Source: an uncultured Eubacteriales bacterium
Lineage (GTDB): Bacteria > Bacillota > Clostridia > Monoglobales > Monoglobaceae
Assembly (NCBI GenBank): GCA_958352815.1
Contig: CATWQA010000004.1
Span: forward strand, 45,741 to 109,740
Direction: 5' to 3'
Length of the DNA stretch: 64,000 nucleotides
Part shown: positions 35,646 through 42,954 of the stretch, in pieces
Position numbering within the stretch: the first letter of the stretch is position 1
Layout: every line of letters starts with the position of its first letter
Notes under the pieces: model-generated
What the model saw: the letters and a program-made list of their open reading frames with translations, nothing else
What the model was told of the DNA's origin: nothing
The model's database searches: none
Position numbers and translations under genes: made by a program

Positions 35646-35693
35646 GTTAGCTTAGACTAACTTAATTATACACTAAGACACAGCTATTGTCAA
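35646..35693 (-). promoter_or_regulatory. Consensus promoter with adjacent GTTAG-N6-CTAAC operator
   Basis: On the minus strand TTGACA (35693-35688), 17 bases, TATAAT (35670-35665). Immediately downstream lies the palindrome AAGTTAG-N6-CTAACTT, whose core GTTAGCTTAGACTAAC (35646-35661) matches the site before the ABC exporter. It drives the decayed methyltransferase gene and perhaps tetR. Confidence 0.75.
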
Positions 35694-35710
35694 GGTATCA
35701 CAATATTTAT

Positions 35711-35860
35711 GCTTTAAAAAGCAAAGTCTTTAACAAAATTATAAGATGGCGGAATTGCATATACAGAGGTTTGGGGCGTAGCCCCCAATCGGTTTCCCCG
35801 AAGGGGAAAAACCGACACCGCCCGGGTCCGACAGAGCGCAACGGGGCGGGCGAATGATTT
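35711..35860. repeat. Mosaic repeat block with half of the 93-bp element
   Basis: A diverged element end, GCAAAGTCTTTAACAAAAT (35721-35739), is followed by ATAAGATGGCGGAATTGCAT, TTGGGGCGTAGCCCCAA, a hairpin GGTTTCCCC/GGGGAAAAACC and GCGCAACGGGGCGGGCGAAT. The order matches 12190-12300 and 30490-30540. No gene is visible. Confidence 0.7.
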
Positions 35861-35871
35861 CAATTTTTTAT

Positions 35872-36417
35872 CTACAGCATTATATCCTCAAGGGAGCGTT
35901 TGGGGACGTTTATAACGCCGTTTTCGTCCTCGTAGTATTTAATGCTGCCGTCCTTTATATCGGTGACCTTGCTCTCCTGAGCGGGATAACCCACGGCAAG
36001 CAGATACAGCACGGGATAGTCTGTGTTCAGCATTTCTCTGAGCTTTTCCTTATCGATAGCCCCCAGCCAGCAGGTGGCAAGCCCCAGCTCCTCCGCGGTC
36101 AGCATCATATTCGTAACGGCGGCTCCTGCGTCGGCTCCGAACTCCTTTCTCAGGCCGGTGTCGCCCAAAACGGCAATGTACGCAAGAGGTCTTTCGTCCT
36201 CAGCCGGATTCCAGTCGGGCAGATAGCCTGCCCAGCGGGTCAGAGGATAAACCTCATCGGCGTTTTCCATTATGGCAAACTTGAGGGGCTGCATATTGGC
36301 TCCGTATGCGGCGTATCTTGCGCTGTCTATAATCGTCAGCAAGTCCTCATGCTTAACGGGGATTTGCTTAAACTTCCTTATGGATCTTCTTTTCTTAATA
36401 GCTTCCGTAACGTTCAT
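35872..36417 (-). CDS. Nitroreductase family FMN-dependent oxidoreductase
   Basis: A 181-residue nitroreductase-like flavoprotein: N-terminal AIKKRRSIRKF FMN-binding motif, then DSARYAAYGANMQP, GAAVTNMMLTAEELGLATCW and VGYPAQE near the C-terminus. Such enzymes reduce nitro groups, quinones or flavins with NAD(P)H; the physiological substrate is not evident. The start is ATG 36417, with AAGGAG 8 bases upstream; the longer frame has no RBS. It is monocistronic and divergent from the RCC1 gene. Confidence 0.88.
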   Translation of the reverse strand: MNVTEAIKKRRSIRKFKQIPVKHEDLLTIIDSARYAAYGANMQPLKFAIMENADEVYPLTRWAGYLPDWNPAEDERPLAYIAVLGDTGLRKEFGADAGAAVTNMMLTAEELGLATCWLGAIDKEKLREMLNTDYPVLYLLAVGYPAQESKVTDIKDGSIKYYEDENGVINVPKRSLEDIML

Positions 36418-36590
36418 GCTTGTGTCTCCTTTTCTGAATACTAACCTAATTATACCATATAATGTATACAAGTCAATACGGGAATAATATTTTTGTTTTG
36501 GATTTGTATTGCAGTGTTAACAAAGTTGTAATATTATCTGTCGAACTTTGTAGTATAATTAAAGCAGTACAAATTTTAAAGGGTGATTGT

Positions 36591-38255
36591 GTGGCTGAGA
36601 AGACATATGAGGTTATAAAGCGCACCGAGTACGAAAATCGTGGGGGCGCTCCCGTATACATAGACACTGGAGAGGTTCTGCGGGAGAGCGGGAGCAAAAA
36701 CAAGGTGATGAAGGTTAAGCTGTTTAATAACTGCGCAAAGACCGTGCGGTCGGTATATCTCAACGCAGGCTGCTTTGATAAGGACTTGAACCTGTGCGTA
36801 CAGCTTAAAAATATTCCGTTCATAAACGAAAACGCAAAGCCCAACACGGTCTTTGGAAATTCACAGGTGGTTGAGGTTCCGGAGATAACGCAGTCGGTGT
36901 TTGCAGAGGTGTCAAAGATACTGTTTGAGGACGGCAGCTCCTGGACAAACCCAAACCAAGGGCTTTCCGAGGATATAGTGTCCGAGGAGGCTTTGGGTGA
37001 GGAATGGGTAAGGCTGCGGCGCACCAAGGAGATTAAGGACAGGCAGAGCGAGACGGAGGTAAAGCCCGTTCGGCGGCGCATGCCCGCAAACAAGAAAATC
37101 TTGATTTGGGCGGCGTGTATTGTATGTTGTGTTTTGGCGGGATTTGGAATATTCTCGGTGCAGCAGTATTTCTCCGAAAGGCAGACGGCGTACAAAAACG
37201 CTATGAACTATTACGTAAACCGTGACTTTGAAAATGCGGCTCCGGCACTTGCAGAGCTTGACGGCAGATACATGTACAGGGGGGACGAAGCCCGCGAAAT
37301 ACAGTATTCCGCGGCAATGTCCTATATGAACGTTAAGGACTACAGAAATGCTCTGACATATTTTCATAAGTGCGGCAACTATAAAAAGAGCGTTGACAAC
37401 ATGCGCAGTATTATAAACGCATACCAAAGACTGATCGGCGCGGGCTACAGCCACAGTGCGGTTGTTCATAAGGACGGCAGCGTTACGGCCGTGGGCGACA
37501 ACAGCTATGGTCAGTGCGATACGGGGGATTGGTCGGGCATAATCGGATTAGCGGCAGGCGGCAACCATACCATAGGCATGACCTACGACGGATTTTTGGT
37601 TGCAATCGGTAATAATGAGTACGGTCAGTGTGATGTTTCGGGCTGGACGGATATTGTGTCCGTGGCAACGGGAGACGGGCATACTGTTGCCCTGAAAGCC
37701 AACGGCAGAGTTATTGCCCGAGGTAATAACGAGTACGGCCAGTGCGACGTGCAGGAATGGTCGGACATTGTTCAGATTGCCGTCTCCGCAAACCACACCA
37801 TAGGGCTTAAAAGGGACGGAACGGTTCTGGCGGTGGGCTGGAATGACTATGGTCAGTGCAGCGTTGAAGGGGAGACCGATGTTTTGTATATAGCAACGGG
37901 AGAGCGCAATACGGTTCTCGTTAAGTATGACGGCAGCGTTACGGCTGTGGGCGATAACAGCTATGACCAGTGCGATACGGCGGAGCTTGCAGACGTGGTG
38001 ACCGCCGCTGTGGGCTCGAGATATATTGTCTATGTTGACGCATGGGGAAAGGTTAAGTCAAAGGGTTTAAACGATAAAAACCAGGGCTCTGTATCACTGT
38101 GGTCAGACGTTATGGCAGTTTCCTGCGGCAGCGCCCACACCTTGGGTCTCAGCTACGGCGGAGGAATATACGGCGTGGGCACCGAGTCGGACGGCAGGCT
38201 TAAGCTCTCAAATCTTGCCAATATCGGAGCGGAAAATATTCCCTTTTCGGAATAG
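36591..38255 (+). CDS. Membrane-anchored RCC1-repeat (beta-propeller) protein
   Basis: A 554-residue protein from GTG 36591 (AAAGGGTGA upstream); the frame is open further 5' but lacks a start signal. Residues 1-165 form an uncharacterised, probably cytoplasmic domain. One hydrophobic helix (~170-190, ILIWAACIVCCVLAGFGIF) anchors it. A short helical stretch resembling a tetratricopeptide pair follows (~200-280). Residues ~284-554 contain seven repeats of the type AVGDNSYGQCD / AIGNNEYGQCD / ARGNNEYGQCD, the RCC1 pattern expected to close a seven-bladed propeller. A TATAAT lies at 36554-36559 without a good -35. The role is unknown; propellers usually mediate protein interactions. Confidence 0.8.
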   Translation: MAEKTYEVIKRTEYENRGGAPVYIDTGEVLRESGSKNKVMKVKLFNNCAKTVRSVYLNAGCFDKDLNLCVQLKNIPFINENAKPNTVFGNSQVVEVPEITQSVFAEVSKILFEDGSSWTNPNQGLSEDIVSEEALGEEWVRLRRTKEIKDRQSETEVKPVRRRMPANKKILIWAACIVCCVLAGFGIFSVQQYFSERQTAYKNAMNYYVNRDFENAAPALAELDGRYMYRGDEAREIQYSAAMSYMNVKDYRNALTYFHKCGNYKKSVDNMRSIINAYQRLIGAGYSHSAVVHKDGSVTAVGDNSYGQCDTGDWSGIIGLAAGGNHTIGMTYDGFLVAIGNNEYGQCDVSGWTDIVSVATGDGHTVALKANGRVIARGNNEYGQCDVQEWSDIVQIAVSANHTIGLKRDGTVLAVGWNDYGQCSVEGETDVLYIATGERNTVLVKYDGSVTAVGDNSYDQCDTAELADVVTAAVGSRYIVYVDAWGKVKSKGLNDKNQGSVSLWSDVMAVSCGSAHTLGLSYGGGIYGVGTESDGRLKLSNLANIGAENIPFSE

Positions 38256-38267
38256 AATGATATGTGA

Positions 38268-38296
38268 TTGACATAGGTATATTAGTTTGGTAGAAT
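38268..38296 (+). promoter_or_regulatory. Promoter ahead of the DUF6106-like/acpS-nnrD/alr/mazF run
   Basis: TTGACA (38268-38273), 17 bases, TAGAAT (38291-38296), followed by CAGGAGAG and ATG 38321. Confidence 0.75.
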
Positions 38297-38320
38297 TATT
38301 ATAGGAACAGGAGAGATTGC

Positions 38321-38842
38321 ATGGATATTTTTATTGAACAGCTTGTGAAGAAGAACAGGGAAGCAAAGGATTACCTGGTTATTGTAGGCGGAATTATTGC
38401 CGCGCTGCTGGTTGTATATATTCTCGGCAGCCTTATGCTTGCAGTGCCATATGTAGGATTTGTGATTTTTATTGTGGTCTGCGGGCTTATATATCTGCTG
38501 TATAACCTTATTACCTCTGTTAATATGGAATACGAATACGCCTTTACCAACGGGGATTTTGACGTTGACGCTATAATAAACCTAAAAAAGAGGAAGCGTC
38601 TGACCGAGCTTAACGCAAGGGAAATAGAGCTTATGGGATCCCGTTCAAACACCAATTTTGAAAGATATTTGAACAATCCCGCATATAAAAAGGTTTACGC
38701 TTGTATAGATAAAAACAGAGAGGATTTGTGCTTTGTGATTTATAACGAGGGCGGCGCGGGAAAGATGCTGTTGTTCAGCCCCAACGAGGAAATCCGAAAC
38801 GGGTTTAAGAAGTACAATCCTCAGAAAGTTGAACTTGATTAA
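38321..38842 (+). CDS. Small membrane protein, DUF6106-like
   Basis: A 173-residue protein with two hydrophobic segments (~20-42 and 46-64) and a soluble C-terminal domain of ~110 residues (YAFTNGDFDVDAIINLKKRK, then MGSRSNTNFE). It resembles an uncharacterised clostridial family (DUF6106); the assignment is from memory of the pattern. AGGAG precedes ATG. It lies 24 bases before the acpS-nnrD fusion, probably in the same transcript. Confidence 0.6.
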   Translation: MDIFIEQLVKKNREAKDYLVIVGGIIAALLVVYILGSLMLAVPYVGFVIFIVVCGLIYLLYNLITSVNMEYEYAFTNGDFDVDAIINLKKRKRLTELNAREIELMGSRSNTNFERYLNNPAYKKVYACIDKNREDLCFVIYNEGGAGKMLLFSPNEEIRNGFKKYNPQKVELD

Positions 38843-38866
38843 GGTTTAAGATAGGAAAGATAGCTT

Positions 38867-40114
38867 ATGATTGGTATTGATGTAGTTGAAATATCTCGCT
38901 TTCGGGATATGAAAAACCTGGAAATGTTTATACACAGGGTATTCACGAAGAACGAGGCGGAGTACTTTGCCACCAAGACTGCGGCTAAAAATTTTTATGA
39001 GACGGTGGCGGGGCATTATGCCGCCAAGGAGGCATTTTCAAAGGCGTTGGGAACAGGCGTGAGAGGCTTTAACCTGAACAATATTGAGGTTTGCCATGAC
39101 GAAATGTCAATGCCCTATATTAGGTTCGGCGGGGCTCGGGTCAATGCTTCCCTGAGCATTTCTCATTCGGGGACTGTGGCGGTGGCGGTTGTGTATATAG
39201 CGGAGAATGTTCCGGAAACGGGGCTTCCCGTGTATGCAGGGCTTGATTTGTACGCCCGCCTGCTCCCTGTTCGCAGTGACGATTGCCACAAGGGCGACTG
39301 CGGCAGAGTTTTTGTGGTAGGCGGAAGCCGAGGCATGATTGGAGCCCCCTGCCTTGCGGCAACAGGCGCAATGAGAACGGGCAGCGGCCTTGTTACGGTG
39401 GGAACCCCCGAGTCTCAGCAACCTATTGCTGTGGTTAAGCTGACGGAAGCGATGACGGTACCCCTGCCTGAGACTGAAAACGGAACTTTGAGCCTTGAAG
39501 CTCTGGGAATGATAAAAAGCGGCGTGAGCAAAAGCGATGTCTGTGTGTTTGGCCCCGGGCTTTCTCAAAATGAGGACATTCCCAAATTGATAGACTCCCT
39601 TATAAGCGGAAGCACTGATTTTGTAATTGACGCAGACGGGCTTAATGCAATAGCCGAAAACATGGATATTTTAAGGAAGCACAAAAATCGCCTGTCCTGC
39701 AATATTGTGGTAACTCCCCACCCGGGGGAGATGAGCCGACTGTGCAGAACCTCTGTTGAAGCCGTGGAGAACGACAGGACGGGCGCGGCTGTTGAGTTCG
39801 CCGAGGAGTACGGAGTTGTTACCGTTTTAAAGGGCAAGGACACTGTGATTGCCGCCCCTGACGGCAGGGTTCATGTAAATAATTCAGGGAACTCTGCAAT
39901 GGCAACAGGCGGCATGGGAGACGTTCTCTCCGGGGTTATAGGCAGCTTTATGGGGCAGGGGCTTGATACATACAGAGCCGCCGTGCTGGGCGTGTTTGTT
40001 CACGGGGTTGCGGGAGACCTGGCAAGAAAAGAGATAGGCGACCGCGGAATACTGGCGTCTGATTTAGCGGACAGAATACCAAAGGCAATACGCCTTGTGA
40101 AAAATGCGGAATAA
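38867..40114 (+). CDS. Fused holo-ACP synthase and ADP-dependent NAD(P)H-hydrate dehydratase
   Basis: A 415-residue fusion. Residues 1-~120 are AcpS: MIGIDVVEISRF, the AGHYAAKEAFSKALGTG core and LSISHSGTVAVAVV, with the metal-binding Asp and Glu in place; it transfers 4'-phosphopantetheine to acyl carrier protein. Residues ~130-415 are NnrD: GRVFVVGGSRGMIGAPCLAA, PLPETENGTLS, VFGPGLSQNE, DADGLNAIAE, VVTPHPGEMSRL and NSAMATGGMGDVLSGVI; it repairs hydrated NAD(P)H. The epimerase domain (NnrE) usually fused to NnrD is absent. Elsewhere acpS and nnrD are adjacent genes. The frame runs continuously from a single RBS (AGGAAAG). Confidence 0.92.
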   Translation: MIGIDVVEISRFRDMKNLEMFIHRVFTKNEAEYFATKTAAKNFYETVAGHYAAKEAFSKALGTGVRGFNLNNIEVCHDEMSMPYIRFGGARVNASLSISHSGTVAVAVVYIAENVPETGLPVYAGLDLYARLLPVRSDDCHKGDCGRVFVVGGSRGMIGAPCLAATGAMRTGSGLVTVGTPESQQPIAVVKLTEAMTVPLPETENGTLSLEALGMIKSGVSKSDVCVFGPGLSQNEDIPKLIDSLISGSTDFVIDADGLNAIAENMDILRKHKNRLSCNIVVTPHPGEMSRLCRTSVEAVENDRTGAAVEFAEEYGVVTVLKGKDTVIAAPDGRVHVNNSGNSAMATGGMGDVLSGVIGSFMGQGLDTYRAAVLGVFVHGVAGDLARKEIGDRGILASDLADRIPKAIRLVKNAE

Positions 40115-40143
40115 TTTTAAAGATTAATCGGAGGAGAATAACT

Positions 40144-41349
40144 ATGGTAACCGAAAAACGCGCGTGGGCAGACATTGATCTTGACGCGCTGATTAATAAC
40201 ATAAGCGAAATACGCAGACACGTAGGCGAGCATACCAAAATAATGGGCATTGTTAAGGCGGACGGCTACGGTCACGGTTATCTTGAGGTTGCAAAAACCT
40301 TAATCGCCAACGGGGCGGACGCATTGGGCGTTGCCTTTATGGATGAGGCTATACAGATAAGAAAATGCGGTATAGATACGCCCATTTTAATTCTGGGCTA
40401 CACCCATCCCGACTATGCGGAGGAGCTTATAGAGAAGGATATAATGCCCAACTGCTACACAAGGGATATGGCGGAGGCAATGTCAAGAGCGGGGCAAAAG
40501 CTGGGTAAAACAGGAAAGATACATATAAAGATCGATACGGGTATGGGTCGTGTCGGCTACCGCTATTCGGAGGACGAAGAACTCAACAGAGCCACAGTTG
40601 AAGAGATCATTGAAATTTCTAAGCTTCCAAACCTGGAAATTGACGGGCTGTTCACCCACTTTGCGGTGGCGGATGACGATGACGACGAGTACACCAAAAT
40701 GCAGTACCGCCGTTTCAGCGAACTCTGCGACAGGGTGAAGGCAGCAGGGGTCAAGGTAAATTTGCGCCACTGCTGCAACAGTGCGGGGCTTATGCGGTTC
40801 CCTGAATTTCACATGGACATGGTGCGCCCGGGGATTATTCTGTACGGACTTATGCCCAGTGATTTTGTTGATAAAAGCATTTTAAACCTGAAGCCCGCAA
40901 TGGCTCTTAAAGCGAAAATAACAAATATAAAAACCGTGGAAAAGGGAACCTCTGTCAGCTATGGCAGAAAGTATCAATCGGAAAGCCCCGAGACGAAAAT
41001 CGCCACCGTGTCCATAGGCTATGCGGACGGCTATTCCAGAATACTCTCCGGCAAGGCGGAAATAATAGCGGGCGGAAAAAAGTGCAGGCAAATCGGAAAT
41101 ATTTGCATGGATCAATGTATGATTGACGTCACTAATGTCAATAATATCAATATCGGTGATGAAGCCATATTGTTCGGCAAAAGCTCTGACGGGGTCGAGA
41201 TACCTATTGAGGATATTGCCGACATTATGGGGACAATAAATTATGAAATCCTTTGTGTCGTTGGTAAAAGAGTGCCCAGGGTTTATTTAAAGGACGGCAA
41301 GATTGCAGACGTGCATAACTACCTCCTTGATAATCCTGTGAAAAGCTAA
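40144..41349 (+). CDS. alr: Alanine racemase
   Basis: A 401-residue PLP enzyme that makes D-alanine for peptidoglycan. The PLP lysine lies in MGIVKADGYGHGY, followed by KIDTGMGRVGYR in the barrel, and the C-terminal SYGRKY segment and SIGYADGYSR complete the active site. GGAGG precedes ATG 40144, 30 bases after the AcpS-NnrD gene. The order acpS-nnrD-alr-mazF is widely conserved in Firmicutes. Confidence 0.97.
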   Translation: MVTEKRAWADIDLDALINNISEIRRHVGEHTKIMGIVKADGYGHGYLEVAKTLIANGADALGVAFMDEAIQIRKCGIDTPILILGYTHPDYAEELIEKDIMPNCYTRDMAEAMSRAGQKLGKTGKIHIKIDTGMGRVGYRYSEDEELNRATVEEIIEISKLPNLEIDGLFTHFAVADDDDDEYTKMQYRRFSELCDRVKAAGVKVNLRHCCNSAGLMRFPEFHMDMVRPGIILYGLMPSDFVDKSILNLKPAMALKAKITNIKTVEKGTSVSYGRKYQSESPETKIATVSIGYADGYSRILSGKAEIIAGGKKCRQIGNICMDQCMIDVTNVNNINIGDEAILFGKSSDGVEIPIEDIADIMGTINYEILCVVGKRVPRVYLKDGKIADVHNYLLDNPVKS

Positions 41350-41360
41350 TCTGTACATAA

Positions 41361-41393
41361 GCAGCCGTTCATTACCGCAAGTTGTCCGGCTGC
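41361..41393. other. Hairpin in the alr-mazF gap
   Basis: GCAGCCG (41361-41367) and CGGCTGC (41387-41393) form a 7-bp stem over a 19-base loop; a further CGGCTGC lies at ~41413. The 118-base gap codes for nothing visible, including no antitoxin. Confidence 0.4.
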
Positions 41394-41467
41394 AGCAGAA
41401 CAAAAACAGGTCGGCTGCATAAAATATTACCAAAGATAAAAACGGGAATTTTACTTGCGGAGCGTGA

Positions 41468-41821
41468 ATGAAGTTGGTAGTAAAAAGAGGAGATATATAT
41501 TATGCAGATTTAAGTCCCGTAGTCGGCTCGGAGCAGGGCGGCGTTCGCCCGGTGCTGATAATCCAGAACGACGTGGGAAATAAGTATAGTCCGACGGTTA
41601 TAGCCACCGCCATAACTTCTCAGATGAACAAGGCAAAAATGCCTACCCATATTGAACTGGACGCAGGGGGATACGGGCTGTCTAAGGATTCGGTGGTGCT
41701 GGCGGAGCAAATCAGAACGATTGATAAAAAACGGTTGAAAGAGAAAATCGGTCATCTGGACGACAGCCTTATGACGCGGGTCAATAAGGCAATAAGCATC
41801 AGCTTCGGTCTTGATGATTAA
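41468..41821 (+). CDS. mazF: MazF/EndoA family endoribonuclease toxin
   Basis: A 117-residue protein of the PemK/MazF fold: MKLVVKRGDIYYADLSPVVG, GGVRPVLIIQNDVGN, the SPTVIATAITSQ strand and LAEQIRTIDKKRL. The family cleaves mRNA at short motifs such as UACAU. GGAG lies 6 bases before ATG. The cognate MazE/EndoAI antitoxin usually lies directly upstream, but the 118-base gap after alr holds no such frame. The antitoxin may be elsewhere or absent. Confidence 0.93.
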   Translation: MKLVVKRGDIYYADLSPVVGSEQGGVRPVLIIQNDVGNKYSPTVIATAITSQMNKAKMPTHIELDAGGYGLSKDSVVLAEQIRTIDKKRLKEKIGHLDDSLMTRVNKAISISFGLDD

Positions 41822-41849
41822 GTTAAAATTACAAAAGAGGTGGTATAAA

Positions 41850-42311
41850 GTGAAAAGCAGATTGATAAAGGCGTTGATTGCAGCAGTCGCCATACTTGCG
41901 GTAATCGGCGGTACTATAGTCCTTGCAGAGCCGGGAGATACAGACGACCCTGTGGTAACAAAGAGCTATATTGTGGACGTTGTGGTTCCCCAGCTCAAGG
42001 CATATGTTGAGCAGAAAATGTCCGGCGGAAGCTCAGACTCTTATTCCGAGAAATTTTCGGTTGTAAACGTAAACTCCGGTCAGACGGTGGTGTTTGACGC
42101 GGGAGCTGAATTTATATTGAGAAAGGGAAGCGGAACGGTAATAGGTTCCGACCAGGGCGGCCTTGCGGATACCACTGTGGGCTATGACCTGGGCGACGGA
42201 TCTGCTCTGCCCGCAAATCACCTGCTTATAGTCCCCAGGGACGACGGCAGAGGCTTCTCCGCCACAAGTGATGTGATAGTAATGATAAAAGGCGGATATT
42301 CTTTTAGATAG
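41850..42311 (+). CDS. Small secreted protein of unknown function
   Basis: A 153-residue protein from GTG 41850 with AGAGGTGG upstream; the open frame extends 5' into mazF but without an RBS. Residues 1-~30 form a signal peptide (KSRLIKALIAAVAILAVIGG, then TIVLAEP). The mature part has a charged N-terminal helix and a beta-rich domain (VNVNSGQTVVFDAGAEFILR, LIVPRDDGRGF, VIVMIKGGYSF). I recall similar uncharacterised exported proteins in Clostridia but know no function. It lies 28 bases after mazF and ends at a terminator. Confidence 0.65.
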   Translation: MKSRLIKALIAAVAILAVIGGTIVLAEPGDTDDPVVTKSYIVDVVVPQLKAYVEQKMSGGSSDSYSEKFSVVNVNSGQTVVFDAGAEFILRKGSGTVIGSDQGGLADTTVGYDLGDGSALPANHLLIVPRDDGRGFSATSDVIVMIKGGYSFR

Positions 42312-42323
42312 AAATTAAGTATC

Positions 42324-42350
42324 GGGATTTGGGGCTACACCTCAAATCCC
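42324..42350 (+). terminator. Hairpin terminating the acpS-mazF transcript
   Basis: GGGATTTGGGG pairs with CCTCAAATCCC (one G-T pair), followed by TTTGTATATA. Confidence 0.6.
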
Positions 42351-42377
42351 TTTGTATATAATTGCGTTACCCTATAA

Positions 42378-42470
42378 TTTTGATAAAGGCTTTGCCTTTA
42401 AAACCAATGCCGAGCCCATATTCCGCCATGCCAAGCCGCGGCGGCAATGTCGCCAAAGCCTTTATCAAAA
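42378..42470 (+). repeat. 93-bp terminal-inverted-repeat element, full copy 4
   Basis: Perfect 17-bp ends TTTTGATAAAGGCTTTG and CAAAGCCTTTATCAAAA. The interior is almost identical to copy 3. Confidence 0.92.
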
Positions 42471-42619
42471 TTTTGTTGGGGTTTGGGGCTACGCCCCTCG
42501 TTGCACTATGCCTTTAACGGTCAACTTGCCTATTCGGCAAGTCTCCGCTTTTACAGGCATGTGTTCCTCTTTCCCAAAAAATCTTCGATTTTTCGGGAGC
42601 CCTGCCTGCCCCGGCGCTT

Positions 42620-42748
42620 GGGGAGGTCGGGTGTGACCCCACTTTTTTGAAGTGGGACGGCTCACATTGTTCCGATTTGCACAAAGTATGCAATGTCAAT
42701 AATAAACCTAAGTTTTTGCCGACGGAGCGCAACGGGGCGGGCGACAGG
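42620..42748 (+). repeat. Intergenic module, inverse of 7686-7817
   Basis: Reads GTGTGACCCCACTTTTTTGA, GCACAAAGTATGCAATGTCA, ATAATAAACCTAAGTTTTTG and GGCGGGCGACAGG. Its reverse complement aligns along its length with 7686-7817. Confidence 0.8.
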
Positions 42749-42922
42749 ATCACTAATGTGAGAATATAAATTATACGGGATAAGTATCCCATAACATCAT
42801 TATAATATCAAAATAAACTTTATTTTATCAGCAGTGAAAAGTTATGATCTCGATGCTTTGCCGTGATTGCATGTCCCGTTTCGCCAAACGGGCGAATAAA
42901 AATATTGTTTAAAAAGTTCAAA

Positions 42923-42949
42923 CCCCCGAGGGACAAATTCCTCGGGGGT
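42923..42949 (-). terminator. Terminator of xylB
   Basis: CCCCCGAGG pairs with CCTCGGGGG around an 8-base loop, 6 bases beyond the xylB stop on the minus strand, followed by TTTGAACTTTTT. Confidence 0.88.
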
Positions 42950-42954
42950 GATTT

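Larger units (their letters stand above)
42312..42954. repeat. Gene-free interval of terminators and mosaic repeats
   Basis: Holds a hairpin at 42324-42350, full copy 4 of the 93-bp element (42378-42470), a module with GCCTATTCGGCAAGTCTCCG and CAAAAAATCTTCGATTTTTC (also at 30560-30650), and the ~130-base module (42620-42748) that recurs inverted at 7686-7817. It then runs through AT-rich sequence without signals to the xylB terminator. Confidence 0.75.
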
